The notes beneath the pieces were generated by a model. The model was not told the DNA's origin, did not search any database, and was given only the letters and a program-made list of their open reading frames with translations. Position numbers and translations under genes: made by a program. A DNA stretch of 64,000 nucleotides from Leptospira bouyouniensis (GTDB taxonomy: Bacteria > Spirochaetota > Leptospiria > Leptospirales > Leptospiraceae), in contig NZ_RQFT01000017.1 in NCBI RefSeq assembly GCF_004769525.1, positions 1-64,000 of the forward strand, given 5' to 3'. Position 1 is the stretch's first letter. Each line of letters begins with the position of its first letter. This document shows positions 7,793 to 17,597 of the stretch, piece by piece.

Positions 7793-9008
7793 GATAAAAA
7801 TTCAACCTACCTCTTTTTTGGATGTAATACAATGTAACGATTGAAACAAAAATCAAAAAAGGTATACTCACTAAATTTAAAGATAACCAACCAATTTTAT
7901 GTTCGAGATAACCTGCACTATAAGTGGATAGGATTGCAAACGAATAAACAATTGTATCGTTGATAGCTTGGATTGAATTTTTTTCAGAAGGATGGTACTG
8001 TTCTACAAGTAAGTTTGTACCACCAACATACATAAAATTCCATCCAATACCAAGGAAGATAAGAGCTACTGCAAAAGGCAAAAATTCTGTTCCTTGTAAG
8101 GCAGAAATACATTCGAGTCCCATTACAAAAACACCTAATAGAATCAAAAAAGGTGCCGTCATTTTCCGAACCAAAAATCCAGAGAAAAATGAAGGAATGT
8201 ACATCCCTAACACATGCCATTGCAAAACAAGTGTAGATGCATGCATGGCATGGCCATGTGATTTCATCGCAACTGGAACAGCTGTCATAAGCATTGCCAT
8301 TAAACCAAAACTAAATGCAGTAGCAAGGATCGAAACCCAAAGTCCTAAGTTTTTAAAATGAAATGATAGGGGACGAGTCACATCTCTTGGTGAAATCAGT
8401 TCCATTGTACTTTCTTCTATTGCTTTGCGTTTGTTAGGTGATGGAAGGAAGGTGATCAATGCAAATTGCAAGGATAAAGAAGCCACCAAAATCAAATAAC
8501 ATCCCAAAAACATAGAGGAAGGGAACAGGTCCTTACCTTGTAAACCAGCAAGTGGTCCTAAAAAGGCAGCTGGTATCCCTGCAATTAAAATCCATGAAAG
8601 AGCACTTGCTCGGTCATGAGTTGCTACAGATTCCATTGCTACAAAACGAAGATATTGGATAAAAGATTGGTGAAGACCAAATAACAAGTGTGCTAAGGTA
8701 AATAGAATAAAACTTTTTTCCCACATCGCATATGTTGCGAGGATGGCTCCAAAAATTCCAATGATCGTACCAAGCAGTAAACCATATTTACTACCATACC
8801 ATTTCATAAACTTAGAAGCTGGTACAAGTCCAATGAGTGTTCCCAAAATCACAAAGGAAACTGGAAGGGAAGCTGATTCAGGGGAAGGAGCGATTGTTTG
8901 GCCAGCAAGGGCAGAAACTGCCATAATCATCACCGTGCCAATTTGGAAGACAGTTTGAGTGATAGAAAAAATTCCAAGGACTTTTACTTTATTAAAGAAA
9001 TGGTTCAT
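7782..9008 (-). CDS. MFS transporter
   Basis: 408 residues with about 12 hydrophobic segments and no soluble domain. The first half carries a typical helix 2-3 loop (KFMKWYGSKYGLLLG), where the MFS motif A normally lies. A short hydrophilic loop near residues 190-215 separates the two halves. The substrate is unknown. It is the first gene of a pair with the small protein at 7472 and is separated from the upstream carbonic-anhydrase gene by a hairpin. Confidence 0.88.
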   Translation of the reverse strand: MNHFFNKVKVLGIFSITQTVFQIGTVMIMAVSALAGQTIAPSPESASLPVSFVILGTLIGLVPASKFMKWYGSKYGLLLGTIIGIFGAILATYAMWEKSFILFTLAHLLFGLHQSFIQYLRFVAMESVATHDRASALSWILIAGIPAAFLGPLAGLQGKDLFPSSMFLGCYLILVASLSLQFALITFLPSPNKRKAIEESTMELISPRDVTRPLSFHFKNLGLWVSILATAFSFGLMAMLMTAVPVAMKSHGHAMHASTLVLQWHVLGMYIPSFFSGFLVRKMTAPFLILLGVFVMGLECISALQGTEFLPFAVALIFLGIGWNFMYVGGTNLLVEQYHPSEKNSIQAINDTIVYSFAILSTYSAGYLEHKIGWLSLNLVSIPFLIFVSIVTLYYIQKRGRLNFYHGS

Positions 9009-9060
9009 AGATCAGATGGTTGTATCCAAGTTTATATTTTCTATTTATAATTATGTTCTA

Positions 9061-9097
9061 ATTTAGACAGATTCTTTCGGATAGGATCTGTCTAAAT
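9061..9097 (-). terminator. Hairpin after the gamma-carbonic anhydrase gene
   Basis: Bases 9061-9072 (ATTTAGACAGAT) are the exact complement of 9086-9097, with a 13-base loop. The hairpin overlaps the stop codon of the 9092-9664 gene. It is well placed to end that transcript before the MFS gene, but no T-run follows on the minus strand, so termination is only likely. Confidence 0.4.
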
Positions 9098-9664
9098 CCC
9101 AAGTTTTGCGATGATTTCTTTTGCTTGGGAGACAAAATGAACTTCTTCTTCTTTTTGGAAGGGTACAAATACATTTTGTTCAAATCGTACGGATAAATGA
9201 GCATACTCAATACATCCCGCAACAGTAAGTTCAGGTTTGGCTTTTCCTGGAAAAATTTTAATATCAGAACCATCAGGCACAACTAGAGATCTTGGTGGGA
9301 TTTTTTTTCCACCTCGGATCATACAACCTGCTGCAATTTGAGATCCATCCCCAATCTCTGCATTGTCGAGGACAATCGAACCAATACCAACAAGAACTCC
9401 TCGTCCAATTTTACAACCATGGATCATCACATTATGACCAACTAATGTCCATTCACCGATAGTGATAGGACTTGTGGAGTCCGTATGCAAAGTGGAATTA
9501 TCCTGGATATTCACAAAACTACCCAATTTGATTTGGTTCATATCTGCGCGTACCACGGCTCCTGGCCAAATGGAAACTGACGTTCCAAATTCAATCATTC
9601 CGAAAGCTGTGGCATTCGGATGGATGAATGGTTTTGAAAAATGGGGAATTTGATTATAAGCCAT
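9092..9664 (-). CDS. Gamma-class carbonic anhydrase-like protein (YrdA/PaaY family)
   Basis: 190 residues of left-handed beta-helix made from hexapeptide repeats (for example IGEWTLVG, IGRGVLVG, IGDGSQIA). Three zinc-ligand histidines appear in the family positions: LHTD, VGHN and MIHG. Members are trimers that bind zinc or iron at subunit interfaces; some hydrate CO2, others have unknown roles. It starts 10 bases downstream of the PP2C receptor gene, so it is probably the last gene of that message. Confidence 0.88.
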   Translation of the reverse strand: MAYNQIPHFSKPFIHPNATAFGMIEFGTSVSIWPGAVVRADMNQIKLGSFVNIQDNSTLHTDSTSPITIGEWTLVGHNVMIHGCKIGRGVLVGIGSIVLDNAEIGDGSQIAAGCMIRGGKKIPPRSLVVPDGSDIKIFPGKAKPELTVAGCIEYAHLSVRFEQNVFVPFQKEEEVHFVSQAKEIIAKLGI

Positions 9665-9673
9665 GTATCAAAG

Positions 9674-11635
9674 TCAACTTAGACTTTGAATTTCGCAACC
9701 GATAAATGTAATGTCATCCTGTTTTGCTTGTCCATCAGTGAACAAAGAGAGTTCACTTAACACTTTTGCCATCGAATGGTCCAAACTTAGTTTTAAGTTA
9801 TCTTTAAGAATTTCATACAACCTGTCTTCGCCAAAGAGTTCCTTTTCAGCATTAAATTGTTCGAAGATTCCATCTGTGAATAAAAAAATTCGATCTCCTT
9901 CTTCGATTTGGTGTTCGATAAGTCGGTATTGTGTATGGTCCATAAGGCCAATGATTTTGCCTGTTCTTGGTAAAAGTTTGATATCATAAATCCTTTGGTG
10001 GATTTGATCAGGGTGACCAGCAGATGCATAGAACAATTGTTTGTTTTTTAAATCAATATCGCAAACCGAACATGTAAAAATAGTCTGAATGTTACTATAC
10101 TTATTGATAAAGATTTGATTCATATGGAATACCAAATCATCGGGATGGTCATAAATCATTTTTAAGGATTCGTATTCTGCCTTGATTGCCATCGTAATGA
10201 GAGCGGCTTGGATACCATGACCTGTTGCATCAGCAACAAAGATTCTATAATAGTCGGTTTTCACTTGTGTGAGGTCATAAAAGTCACCGCCTACTTCAGA
10301 CATCGATTGGTAATAAGAGTGAAAATGGATTCGAGGATCACTCGTTTTGATATCAGAGAATAAAGTTTTTTGGATTTTTTTGGCAACGTTCAAATCTTTT
10401 TTGATGAGGTTTAATGATTCATCTAAAGTTTTTGTGCGTTCTCTTACTTTTTCTTCAAGGGTAACAAGGGCTTCTGCTTGTGTATTTGCCTTCTCCTCTT
10501 TGAGTTCATTAATTTTATTTGCAAGAGCGAGTGATAAAATGCCTGCTTCCAATGTGGAACCAATTTGGTTTCCGTATATTGTGAATACATTGACTGGTAG
10601 AATACCATTCTGCATTAAAGTATACATTAAAATTCCAAAGAGTAATGTTATCCAACCGAACAAAAACAATCTAGCCTGTTTATTGCCTGTACTATAATTG
10701 ACAAGAGCGACAACAAGTACTGATACAACAAATAGTTGAGCAATGAAGTTTCCAATCCTAACTGCAATGTCAATAGGTAAATATGCGTATGGAATGAGAA
10801 TATAAAACAATACAAGGTATTTTAAGGATTGGATGAGACGATGTGACCATGGATTAAAGTCTCGCAAATTCAAGGTTTGTTGCGCAAATGTCCAACCAGT
10901 AATTGCAGAACAAGTTACGATGATACTTCCAATTCGATTGTGAATCTCTGGATGATCCAAAGTAAATACTTGGTTCAGAATACCATTCAGATACATTTGC
11001 AACATCAGATTACAAAAAATTGAAATAGAATACGTGATATAAGCTTTTTCTTTTAAAATAAAATAAATAAATAAATTATATATCACCATGATAAAAATGG
11101 TGCCGTAAAAAAATCCAAGGATTGTGTTTTCTAAATTCTCTTTTAGATAGAACGTTTCTTTAGAATAAAATCTGATTAGATAACTGATGTTTGAAGACGA
11201 TTTAGTTTCCAAAATCAGAGTTTTTGTTTCGCCAACAGGCCAATTGAGTTCAAAAGCAATGGATTTTGAAAATGCATCCCAATGAGAATGAGCTATAAAA
11301 TCCCCACCTTCCTTGATAGGTTCTGGATTTCCTTCTTCAAACACTCTGATAAAATCCAAATGAGGATTCCCTAAATCTAAAATAAGTTTGTTAACTGAAG
11401 TTAAGTTAGTGGCTTTGATTTTGAGATATACATGTTCAGATTGAAAACCTAAACTTAAATTATTCTTAAAGATAGGTGTCCATCTCAGTTTCGCAAGATT
11501 AACATCATTTCCAGAATGGATCGCATAATCAATTTTTTGAGGGACAAAACTTTCGTCGCTTATTGACTTTTGGATCTCCCATCGGGAACAAGCAAACAAA
11601 CTTCCCGATAGAATGATGAGATATAAAATCCGCAT
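9674..11635 (-). CDS. 7TM-DISM receptor with PP2C/SpoIIE phosphatase domain
   Basis: 653 residues. A lipoprotein-like signal (SGSLFAC) leads into a periplasmic 7TMR-DISM type sensor (~30-165). Seven membrane segments follow (~175-385), then a coiled coil and a SpoIIE/PP2C serine phosphatase domain (~435-650). Metal-binding aspartates are in GGDFYDL, VADATGHG, FTDGIFE and QDDITF. The protein probably senses an outside ligand, perhaps a carbohydrate, and dephosphorylates an anti-sigma-antagonist-like partner; none is encoded nearby. It lies 47 bases after pheT on the same strand. Confidence 0.92.
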   Translation of the reverse strand: MRILYLIILSGSLFACSRWEIQKSISDESFVPQKIDYAIHSGNDVNLAKLRWTPIFKNNLSLGFQSEHVYLKIKATNLTSVNKLILDLGNPHLDFIRVFEEGNPEPIKEGGDFIAHSHWDAFSKSIAFELNWPVGETKTLILETKSSSNISYLIRFYSKETFYLKENLENTILGFFYGTIFIMVIYNLFIYFILKEKAYITYSISIFCNLMLQMYLNGILNQVFTLDHPEIHNRIGSIIVTCSAITGWTFAQQTLNLRDFNPWSHRLIQSLKYLVLFYILIPYAYLPIDIAVRIGNFIAQLFVVSVLVVALVNYSTGNKQARLFLFGWITLLFGILMYTLMQNGILPVNVFTIYGNQIGSTLEAGILSLALANKINELKEEKANTQAEALVTLEEKVRERTKTLDESLNLIKKDLNVAKKIQKTLFSDIKTSDPRIHFHSYYQSMSEVGGDFYDLTQVKTDYYRIFVADATGHGIQAALITMAIKAEYESLKMIYDHPDDLVFHMNQIFINKYSNIQTIFTCSVCDIDLKNKQLFYASAGHPDQIHQRIYDIKLLPRTGKIIGLMDHTQYRLIEHQIEEGDRIFLFTDGIFEQFNAEKELFGEDRLYEILKDNLKLSLDHSMAKVLSELSLFTDGQAKQDDITFIGCEIQSLS

Positions 11636-11682
11636 AAACTCGAATGATTTCCCAATAAAAATTGGAATTTGTCAAAGCAAAT

Positions 11683-14082
11683 TTATCGCAAAGAATAACC
11701 GTTAGTTTTTGCTGTTTCCACTAAATTGTCAGATAGTTCTTTGAATCGTTCTTGGGTAAAAGTTTTATCATAGGACATAAGTCGAAAACGATAGGTAACT
11801 GATTTTTTCCCATCACCAACAGATTCCCCACGGAAGATCGTTTGCACATAAACAGATTCTAATTCTGGAATTCTTAATTCCTTTACTAAGTTAACAAAGG
11901 ATTCTGTTGGTTCGGAATCATTCAAAAGGAGGGAAAGATCAAGTTGACCCTGTGGGAAATGAGATGGCGGAATAAAATGGGAATTTCTAGCATAAGTTTC
12001 CCAAACTTCAACCAAAACTTCCATATTGATTTTGGAAAGGATAACCCGACGTTTAAGATCATAAATATCGGCAAAACGAGTGTGAAGGATTCCTAGTTCA
12101 ACAATTTCCTTTCCATCATAGGTTAAAACCAAACTAGCATTAGGGTGAAAATGATTTCGTAGTTGTTTTGACCATTCAAACTTAGGTAAGTTTAAAAACA
12201 AAAAGAGTTCTGAAATGGTTTCTCTGACTTGGAGGAATTCACCTTCCACCAAAGATAGTTCTGTTGGTTTGTGTTTGGATAAAGAGAGAATGGAAAGCCA
12301 ACGTTTTTCTTCTGCTAATTCAGTACCTTTTCCTTCTTTATGATAGGTTCTGCCTAATTCAAACAAATTCACAGAATCAAAACGATCTTGGTTTAACTTC
12401 GCTTGTTTGATAAGCCCTGGATACAAACTTGTGCGGAGGAAGGCATGTTCTTCCGGCATTTCATTGGCAATTTTTAAAGAAGTTTCTGTATAAGCCACTT
12501 CAAGTTTTGCATCAGCCGAAGAAGCAAACGAATAATTGTATACTTCGTTGAATCCGACTTCCAATGATAAAAATTGTTTTACTCTTCGTTCCAATTCACG
12601 GAGTGGGTTCCGGATCGGAGTTTCCACTGCCATAGAAAGTGCTTCCGTTCGGATTGAAGCGTAACCAATGGTCCTACCAATTTCTTCAACGAGGTCTTCT
12701 GGTATCGTAACATCATAATTTTGTCTATATTTAGGGACAACGACAGATAACGATTCATCCTTTACTGTAACAATAAAACCTAATCGTTGTAAAATGTCTG
12801 TTACTTCATTGAGACTAATCTTTTTTCCAAGTTTGTTTCGAAGGAAACTTAAATTGGTATTGATTGTAACAGATTTGGTCTCGGTATCGTTGAAACCTTG
12901 AGGTTCAAATACCTTTACATTTGGATTTCCGTTTTCTATGAGTAGTTGTACAGCACGTTTGATCACCGGCAAACAAGTGTAAGAGTCCAATCCTTTTTCA
13001 TATCGAACCGCTGATTCTGTACGTATATTGGTTTTTCGAATGGTGAAACGTACATCTTCTCTTTTAAAGACTGCGGATTCCATTACGATATCTTTTGTGG
13101 AATCGGTGACAGCTGAATCTTTTCCTCCCATAACTCCTGCTAAAGCGACAGGAGTTTCTCCATTTTGGATAAGTGCGATACCCTTTGGAAGAGTAGGAGA
13201 GGTATCATCAAGAAGTGCAAAACTTTGCCCTTCCTTGGATTTGGATACAGTAAAGATTGTGGACTTTAATTTGGAACGATCGAAAAAATGAGTGGGTTGG
13301 CCGAGTTCTAATAACAAATAATTGGAGACATCTACTACATTATTGATGGAACGTATTCCACATTTTTCTAATCGGGATTTGATTTTTGGAATAGAATTTG
13401 TGATATTTACATTTTGAATCGCACAAACATAATATGCATGTGCATGATCTGATTTCTCAACCGTTAAACCTTGGTTATCCGATTCCCATTTTGTATTTGA
13501 TTCGAGTGGAAACGTATTGAGGGGAATTTGTAGTTGGCTTGCGAGTTCCCTTGCAAATCCAAAATGGTTCCAAAGGTCAGGTCTATGTGTGATAGACTTA
13601 TTGTCGATGGTGAGAATGGTATCTTCCCATAGAAAGAGTTTGCGAACTGAAATGCCAAGAGTTGTGTCTTTGGGAAGGATGAGGACACCTGAAGATTCTA
13701 ATGCCATGCCCAATTCTTTTTCAGAACAATACATCCCCTGGGAGCGAACACCACGTAGTTCAGAATCTAAAATTTCTTTTCCATCCAACTTGGTACCTGG
13801 GAGTGCCAAAGGAACAATGTCACCTGCTGATACATTGGTTGCAGCTGTGACAATTTGGTATTCTTTTGTCCCGTCAGTGGCGATGGTCGTTTGTAATTTT
13901 TCCGCATTGGGGTGTTTTTCGAGGGATTTGATTTTGACAGTGATAACGGATGATAGGTGGGCTTTGAATTCTTCCACATCGTCAATTTCACAAATCGATG
14001 TATTAATTTTTTCCAGAACTGTTTCGAACGGAATCTGGGAGAGCGGGGTAAAATCGTTTAGCCAATCAACTGAAAGTTTCAA
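11683..14082 (-). CDS. pheT: Phenylalanine--tRNA ligase beta subunit
   Basis: 799 residues, the usual length. In order: the N-terminal tRNA-binding OB fold (~40-150, EKHPNAEKLQTT), B3/B4 editing domains (~210-375, INNVVDVSNYLLLELGQPTH), a B5 domain, the catalytic-like core (~480-690) and a C-terminal anticodon-binding domain ending in YRFRLMSYDKTFTQER. It pairs with PheS to form the (alpha-beta)2 enzyme charging tRNA-Phe. pheS is not adjacent, so the two subunits are encoded apart here. The PAS-GGDEF-EAL gene lies 42 bases upstream. Confidence 0.97.
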   Translation of the reverse strand: MKLSVDWLNDFTPLSQIPFETVLEKINTSICEIDDVEEFKAHLSSVITVKIKSLEKHPNAEKLQTTIATDGTKEYQIVTAATNVSAGDIVPLALPGTKLDGKEILDSELRGVRSQGMYCSEKELGMALESSGVLILPKDTTLGISVRKLFLWEDTILTIDNKSITHRPDLWNHFGFARELASQLQIPLNTFPLESNTKWESDNQGLTVEKSDHAHAYYVCAIQNVNITNSIPKIKSRLEKCGIRSINNVVDVSNYLLLELGQPTHFFDRSKLKSTIFTVSKSKEGQSFALLDDTSPTLPKGIALIQNGETPVALAGVMGGKDSAVTDSTKDIVMESAVFKREDVRFTIRKTNIRTESAVRYEKGLDSYTCLPVIKRAVQLLIENGNPNVKVFEPQGFNDTETKSVTINTNLSFLRNKLGKKISLNEVTDILQRLGFIVTVKDESLSVVVPKYRQNYDVTIPEDLVEEIGRTIGYASIRTEALSMAVETPIRNPLRELERRVKQFLSLEVGFNEVYNYSFASSADAKLEVAYTETSLKIANEMPEEHAFLRTSLYPGLIKQAKLNQDRFDSVNLFELGRTYHKEGKGTELAEEKRWLSILSLSKHKPTELSLVEGEFLQVRETISELFLFLNLPKFEWSKQLRNHFHPNASLVLTYDGKEIVELGILHTRFADIYDLKRRVILSKINMEVLVEVWETYARNSHFIPPSHFPQGQLDLSLLLNDSEPTESFVNLVKELRIPELESVYVQTIFRGESVGDGKKSVTYRFRLMSYDKTFTQERFKELSDNLVETAKTNGYSLR

Positions 14083-14124
14083 GTGAAATCCTTATTTGTT
14101 AAAAATGGCAGGAAAGCGAACGGG

Positions 14125-16209
14125 TCAATCGGAAATTCCAAGTTCAGTTTTTAGAAAATGCAGGCAGTCCTCAGAGGTCATTGGTCTGGCAAAATAAAAT
14201 CCTTGGATTTGGTCGACACCACTTTCAGCAAGTAATTGCACTTGTTCTTCGGTTTCTGCTCCCTCTGCCACAACGCTCAAACCAAGGTTATGTGCAAGGT
14301 TGGAAACAGCGTGAATAATGGTTTTGGAATCCTTGTCGGTTGTGATTTCGGAAACAAAAGAGCGGTCAATTTTTAATGATGAGATTGGGAGCTTTTTTAA
14401 GTATCCCAAACTACTGTAACCAGTTCCAAAATCATCGATAGCAATTTTAGCACCAAGTTTACGGATTTCTTGCATCGTACGAACAGCGGCATCTGCATTT
14501 TCCATGACAGAACTTTCAGTAAGTTCCACTTCTAAATCATGTGGATCCACTTTGAATAATTTTAGATTTTCGGCGATTGTTGAAATGAGTCTTTCGTGTT
14601 TGAATTGTTTGGTGGAGATATTCACTGCCATGGTAATTTCTTTGATCCCAGAATCTTTCCATTCTCGCATAGTTTTGATGGCTGACTTGATCACCCATTC
14701 TCCAATCGCAAGGATCATACCCGTTTCTTCCGAAATCGGTATAAATACATTTGGCGAGATAAGTCCTCGTTCCGGATGGCGCCATCGGATTAATGCTTCA
14801 ACACCCACAGGTTTTTTAGTATACAAATCAATTTTGGGTTGGTACATCAAAGTGAATTGGTTTTCGATGATGGCAATCCGCATTCGGTTTTCAATTTCCA
14901 AACGTTCGGCAACCACGGTTTGTAGTTCTTCAGTGAAAAACACGTAACAGTTTTTACCTTGTGACTTGGCTAAATTGAGGGCACTGTCTGCGTTTTTAAG
15001 AAGTGTATTGGTATCTTTTCCATCTGTTGGGTATAAGGCGATCCCGATTGAAATGTTTACAAAGATTCGTTCACCATCAATGATAAAGGGATGGGTCATG
15101 GCATCTAAAATTGCCTCAGAAATCACTGCGGCATCCCTTTCGTTGGATAAATCTGGTAAGACTACATTAAACTCATCCCCACCTTGTCGGCTGATAAGAT
15201 CATACACACGAATGCTTTCGCGAATGCGGTAGGCAACGAGTTTGATGATTTTGTCACCAAAGTCATGGCCTCGGGAATCATTGATGATTTTAAAATTATC
15301 CAAGTCAATTGCAAGGATACCCACCAAATTTCCATGACGCCTTGCTTCTTCAAAAATAGGAAAGAGTTTGTCGATGAGTGAGTTCCGATTCGGAAGGTTT
15401 GTGAGTTGGTCAAAAAATGCCATATAGGCAATTTTTTCTTCTGCATGCCTTCTTTGGGTGATATCAAGAAAGGCAACGGCTAGGCCAAAGTTTTCAATCG
15501 GAATGGGTGTTGCTAAAATATCAAACCAAGTGATTTTATCTTCTTTGATCATTCCAATTTCCAAATTACGGATCACTTCTTTGTGCCGAAGGGCCCGCAT
15601 CAAACTGGATTTTCGTGGGTAAATTTTGGTTCCATTCGGTTGGATGAGAGTGTACTTCCGAATGTTTAATGTACGATTGAGAAGTTCTCCATCTTGGATA
15701 TCGAAGTAAGTCCTTGCTGTTTTATTGGTTTCAATGATTTTTCCTTTTTCATCAGTGATGGCGATGCCCATTGGAAGGTTATCAAAGATAGACTTGTACT
15801 TCTGTTGTTGTAATAAAAATTCAAAGGAAATATCTTTTTGGATCGTTACATCCCGGTCAAATCCCAAAATGATTTTGGATTCACGAAGAGGGATCAGCAA
15901 CCAAATGATCCAAACTTCTTCTTTGGATTTGGTTACAAGACGATTTTCGAAATTCACAATATTCGGATTTTCACCCAAACTATTAAATGTGTTCTCCGTA
16001 TTTTCTTTATCGTCTTCTTGTGTGAATTTAAGGATGGATTGTCCCACCAATTCCTTTGGTTCAAATTCTAAAAAACGTGCAAATCGATCTGTGACCGAAA
16101 TAAAATGCCCTTCCCAATCTAAGACTTGGAAACTGTTTGGGTATTCGGTCAGAAGGGATTTAACAGTGAGACCAGAGAGAATTTTACTGCCTAAAGGCTC
16201 ATTTCGCAT
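14125..16209 (-). CDS. PAS-PAS-GGDEF-EAL protein (c-di-GMP turnover)
   Basis: 694 residues, no membrane segments. Two PAS domains (~20-125 and ~135-255) come first, the second ending in DITQRRHAEE. A GGDEF domain follows (~265-425, RQGGDEF intact), then an EAL domain (~440-690) with GVEALIRWRHP, NISTKQF, ELTES, DDFGTGYSSL, KIDRSFV, VAEGAET and QGFYFARP. Both catalytic sites look complete. The start overlaps the end of pyrC by 11 bases, so the gene is translationally linked to a pyrimidine gene, which is an odd partner. Confidence 0.95.
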   Translation of the reverse strand: MRNEPLGSKILSGLTVKSLLTEYPNSFQVLDWEGHFISVTDRFARFLEFEPKELVGQSILKFTQEDDKENTENTFNSLGENPNIVNFENRLVTKSKEEVWIIWLLIPLRESKIILGFDRDVTIQKDISFEFLLQQQKYKSIFDNLPMGIAITDEKGKIIETNKTARTYFDIQDGELLNRTLNIRKYTLIQPNGTKIYPRKSSLMRALRHKEVIRNLEIGMIKEDKITWFDILATPIPIENFGLAVAFLDITQRRHAEEKIAYMAFFDQLTNLPNRNSLIDKLFPIFEEARRHGNLVGILAIDLDNFKIINDSRGHDFGDKIIKLVAYRIRESIRVYDLISRQGGDEFNVVLPDLSNERDAAVISEAILDAMTHPFIIDGERIFVNISIGIALYPTDGKDTNTLLKNADSALNLAKSQGKNCYVFFTEELQTVVAERLEIENRMRIAIIENQFTLMYQPKIDLYTKKPVGVEALIRWRHPERGLISPNVFIPISEETGMILAIGEWVIKSAIKTMREWKDSGIKEITMAVNISTKQFKHERLISTIAENLKLFKVDPHDLEVELTESSVMENADAAVRTMQEIRKLGAKIAIDDFGTGYSSLGYLKKLPISSLKIDRSFVSEITTDKDSKTIIHAVSNLAHNLGLSVVAEGAETEEQVQLLAESGVDQIQGFYFARPMTSEDCLHFLKTELGISD

Positions 16210-17443
16210 GTATTTCTTTGCCTAAATAATAGACCGCTTCGATAGATCCCGGAAATTTGAACCCTTCGAATGGCGACCATCCGGACTTACTTTTAATCAT
16301 TGATTTTTTAAATTCAACTGGTTTTTTTAAATTTAGGACAGAAAAATTTGCCGCATAACCTTCGTTAATTATTCCAACGCCTTTTCCAAATTTTTTTGGT
16401 AAATAGGCTGCTACAAACTCACCAGGATTTTTAGAGCAAATTTTAGCAATAAGGGTCATTGGAATGTTTAAATTTAGTATCATATATGTGACAAAAAGTC
16501 CATACGTATCCAATTGTGAAATGCCACTTGTACCTTTTTGTTTTTCTTCGATCGAATGGGGTGCATGATCGGTCGCTAAATAATCAATATGCCCATCAAG
16601 TATGCCTTTTACCATCGCTTCTCGATCTTCACGTCCTCGAAGTGGTGGGTTCATTTGAAACCATTTGTGATTGGTTTCGGTTAACATATCGGTATCAAAC
16701 ATCAAATGGGTTGGAGTCACTTCGCATGTGACTTTCACACCGCGTTGTTTTGCAGCAATGATCTTCGAAAGACCGTCTTTTGTCGAATAATGGCATAGTT
16801 TCCCTTTGAGGTTGTACTTCTCGATTAGATACAATGCAAAATCTGTGGCAACAGTTTCGGCTTCTTTGGGACGCCTTGTTTCATGTGTGGGTTGGTCTTT
16901 ATTGGCAATGAGAATCTCTGGGTCTTCACAATGAAAACTTACATCTTGGCCTTGGTAGTGTTTGATCACCTCTTCGAGTGAAGGGTTGTCATGGAAAAAA
17001 AGTTCCCCAATGGAAGGACCCATAAACACTTTATAAGGAACTTTTTTGGATAAAGGTTTTGTATGAGGACCTATACCTGCATATAATGTGATATGAATCG
17101 GCGCTTTTTCGGTTAGCGCTTGTTTTGCGGCGTATGTTTCATCATCAATGGGAGGGACAGGATTGTTTGGCATATCAGCTACATGGATCACTCCACCATT
17201 AATCGCTGCGGCACTTGCCGATAAAAAATCTTCTTTATATGTATGTTTGCCTGATACGTCTTCTCTTGCATGGATATGGATGTCTCCAAACCCTGGAAAA
17301 ATCACACAATCTTCTGAGAATTGGCGAGCACTTGGATCCAAGCCTTCTTTTACGTAAGTGATGTGTCCTGTGGTTGGATCAAATCCAATGGTACCTAAAA
17401 ATTCTCTTTCATGAGTTACGATTTTTCCTGCAATTGATTCCAT
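16199..17443 (-). CDS. pyrC: Dihydroorotase-type amidohydrolase
   Basis: 414 residues. An amidohydrolase TIM barrel with metal ligands in FGDIHIHARED, a bridging lysine in YKVFMGP, histidines in SFHCED and LCHYST, and the catalytic Asp in ATDHAPHS. The pattern fits class I dihydroorotases, which close carbamoyl-aspartate to dihydroorotate in pyrimidine synthesis. Hydantoinase or allantoinase is less likely given the ADMPNN motif. No other pyr gene is in the window. It overlaps the downstream PAS-GGDEF-EAL gene by 11 bases. Confidence 0.85.
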   Translation of the reverse strand: MESIAGKIVTHEREFLGTIGFDPTTGHITYVKEGLDPSARQFSEDCVIFPGFGDIHIHAREDVSGKHTYKEDFLSASAAAINGGVIHVADMPNNPVPPIDDETYAAKQALTEKAPIHITLYAGIGPHTKPLSKKVPYKVFMGPSIGELFFHDNPSLEEVIKHYQGQDVSFHCEDPEILIANKDQPTHETRRPKEAETVATDFALYLIEKYNLKGKLCHYSTKDGLSKIIAAKQRGVKVTCEVTPTHLMFDTDMLTETNHKWFQMNPPLRGREDREAMVKGILDGHIDYLATDHAPHSIEEKQKGTSGISQLDTYGLFVTYMILNLNIPMTLIAKICSKNPGEFVAAYLPKKFGKGVGIINEGYAANFSVLNLKKPVEFKKSMIKSKSGWSPFEGFKFPGSIEAVYYLGKEIHAK

Positions 17444-17597
17444 TTTGTCCCCTTCATTCAGCAGATTCTAAGAGGGAAGGAAAGTTTCAAGGGAATTTAA
17501 AGTGAATTCTTTTCAGATCATCCTATTGGATCTGCAAAAATAACAAAGGAATTCTCAAAGACATTATTGTTGATTGATACAAAAGTTGTTTTCTAGT

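Noticed and set aside
13517..14086. Antisense frame of about 190 codons opposite pheT
   Set aside because: Ser-rich shadow of the conserved tRNA-binding region; no start site or motif.
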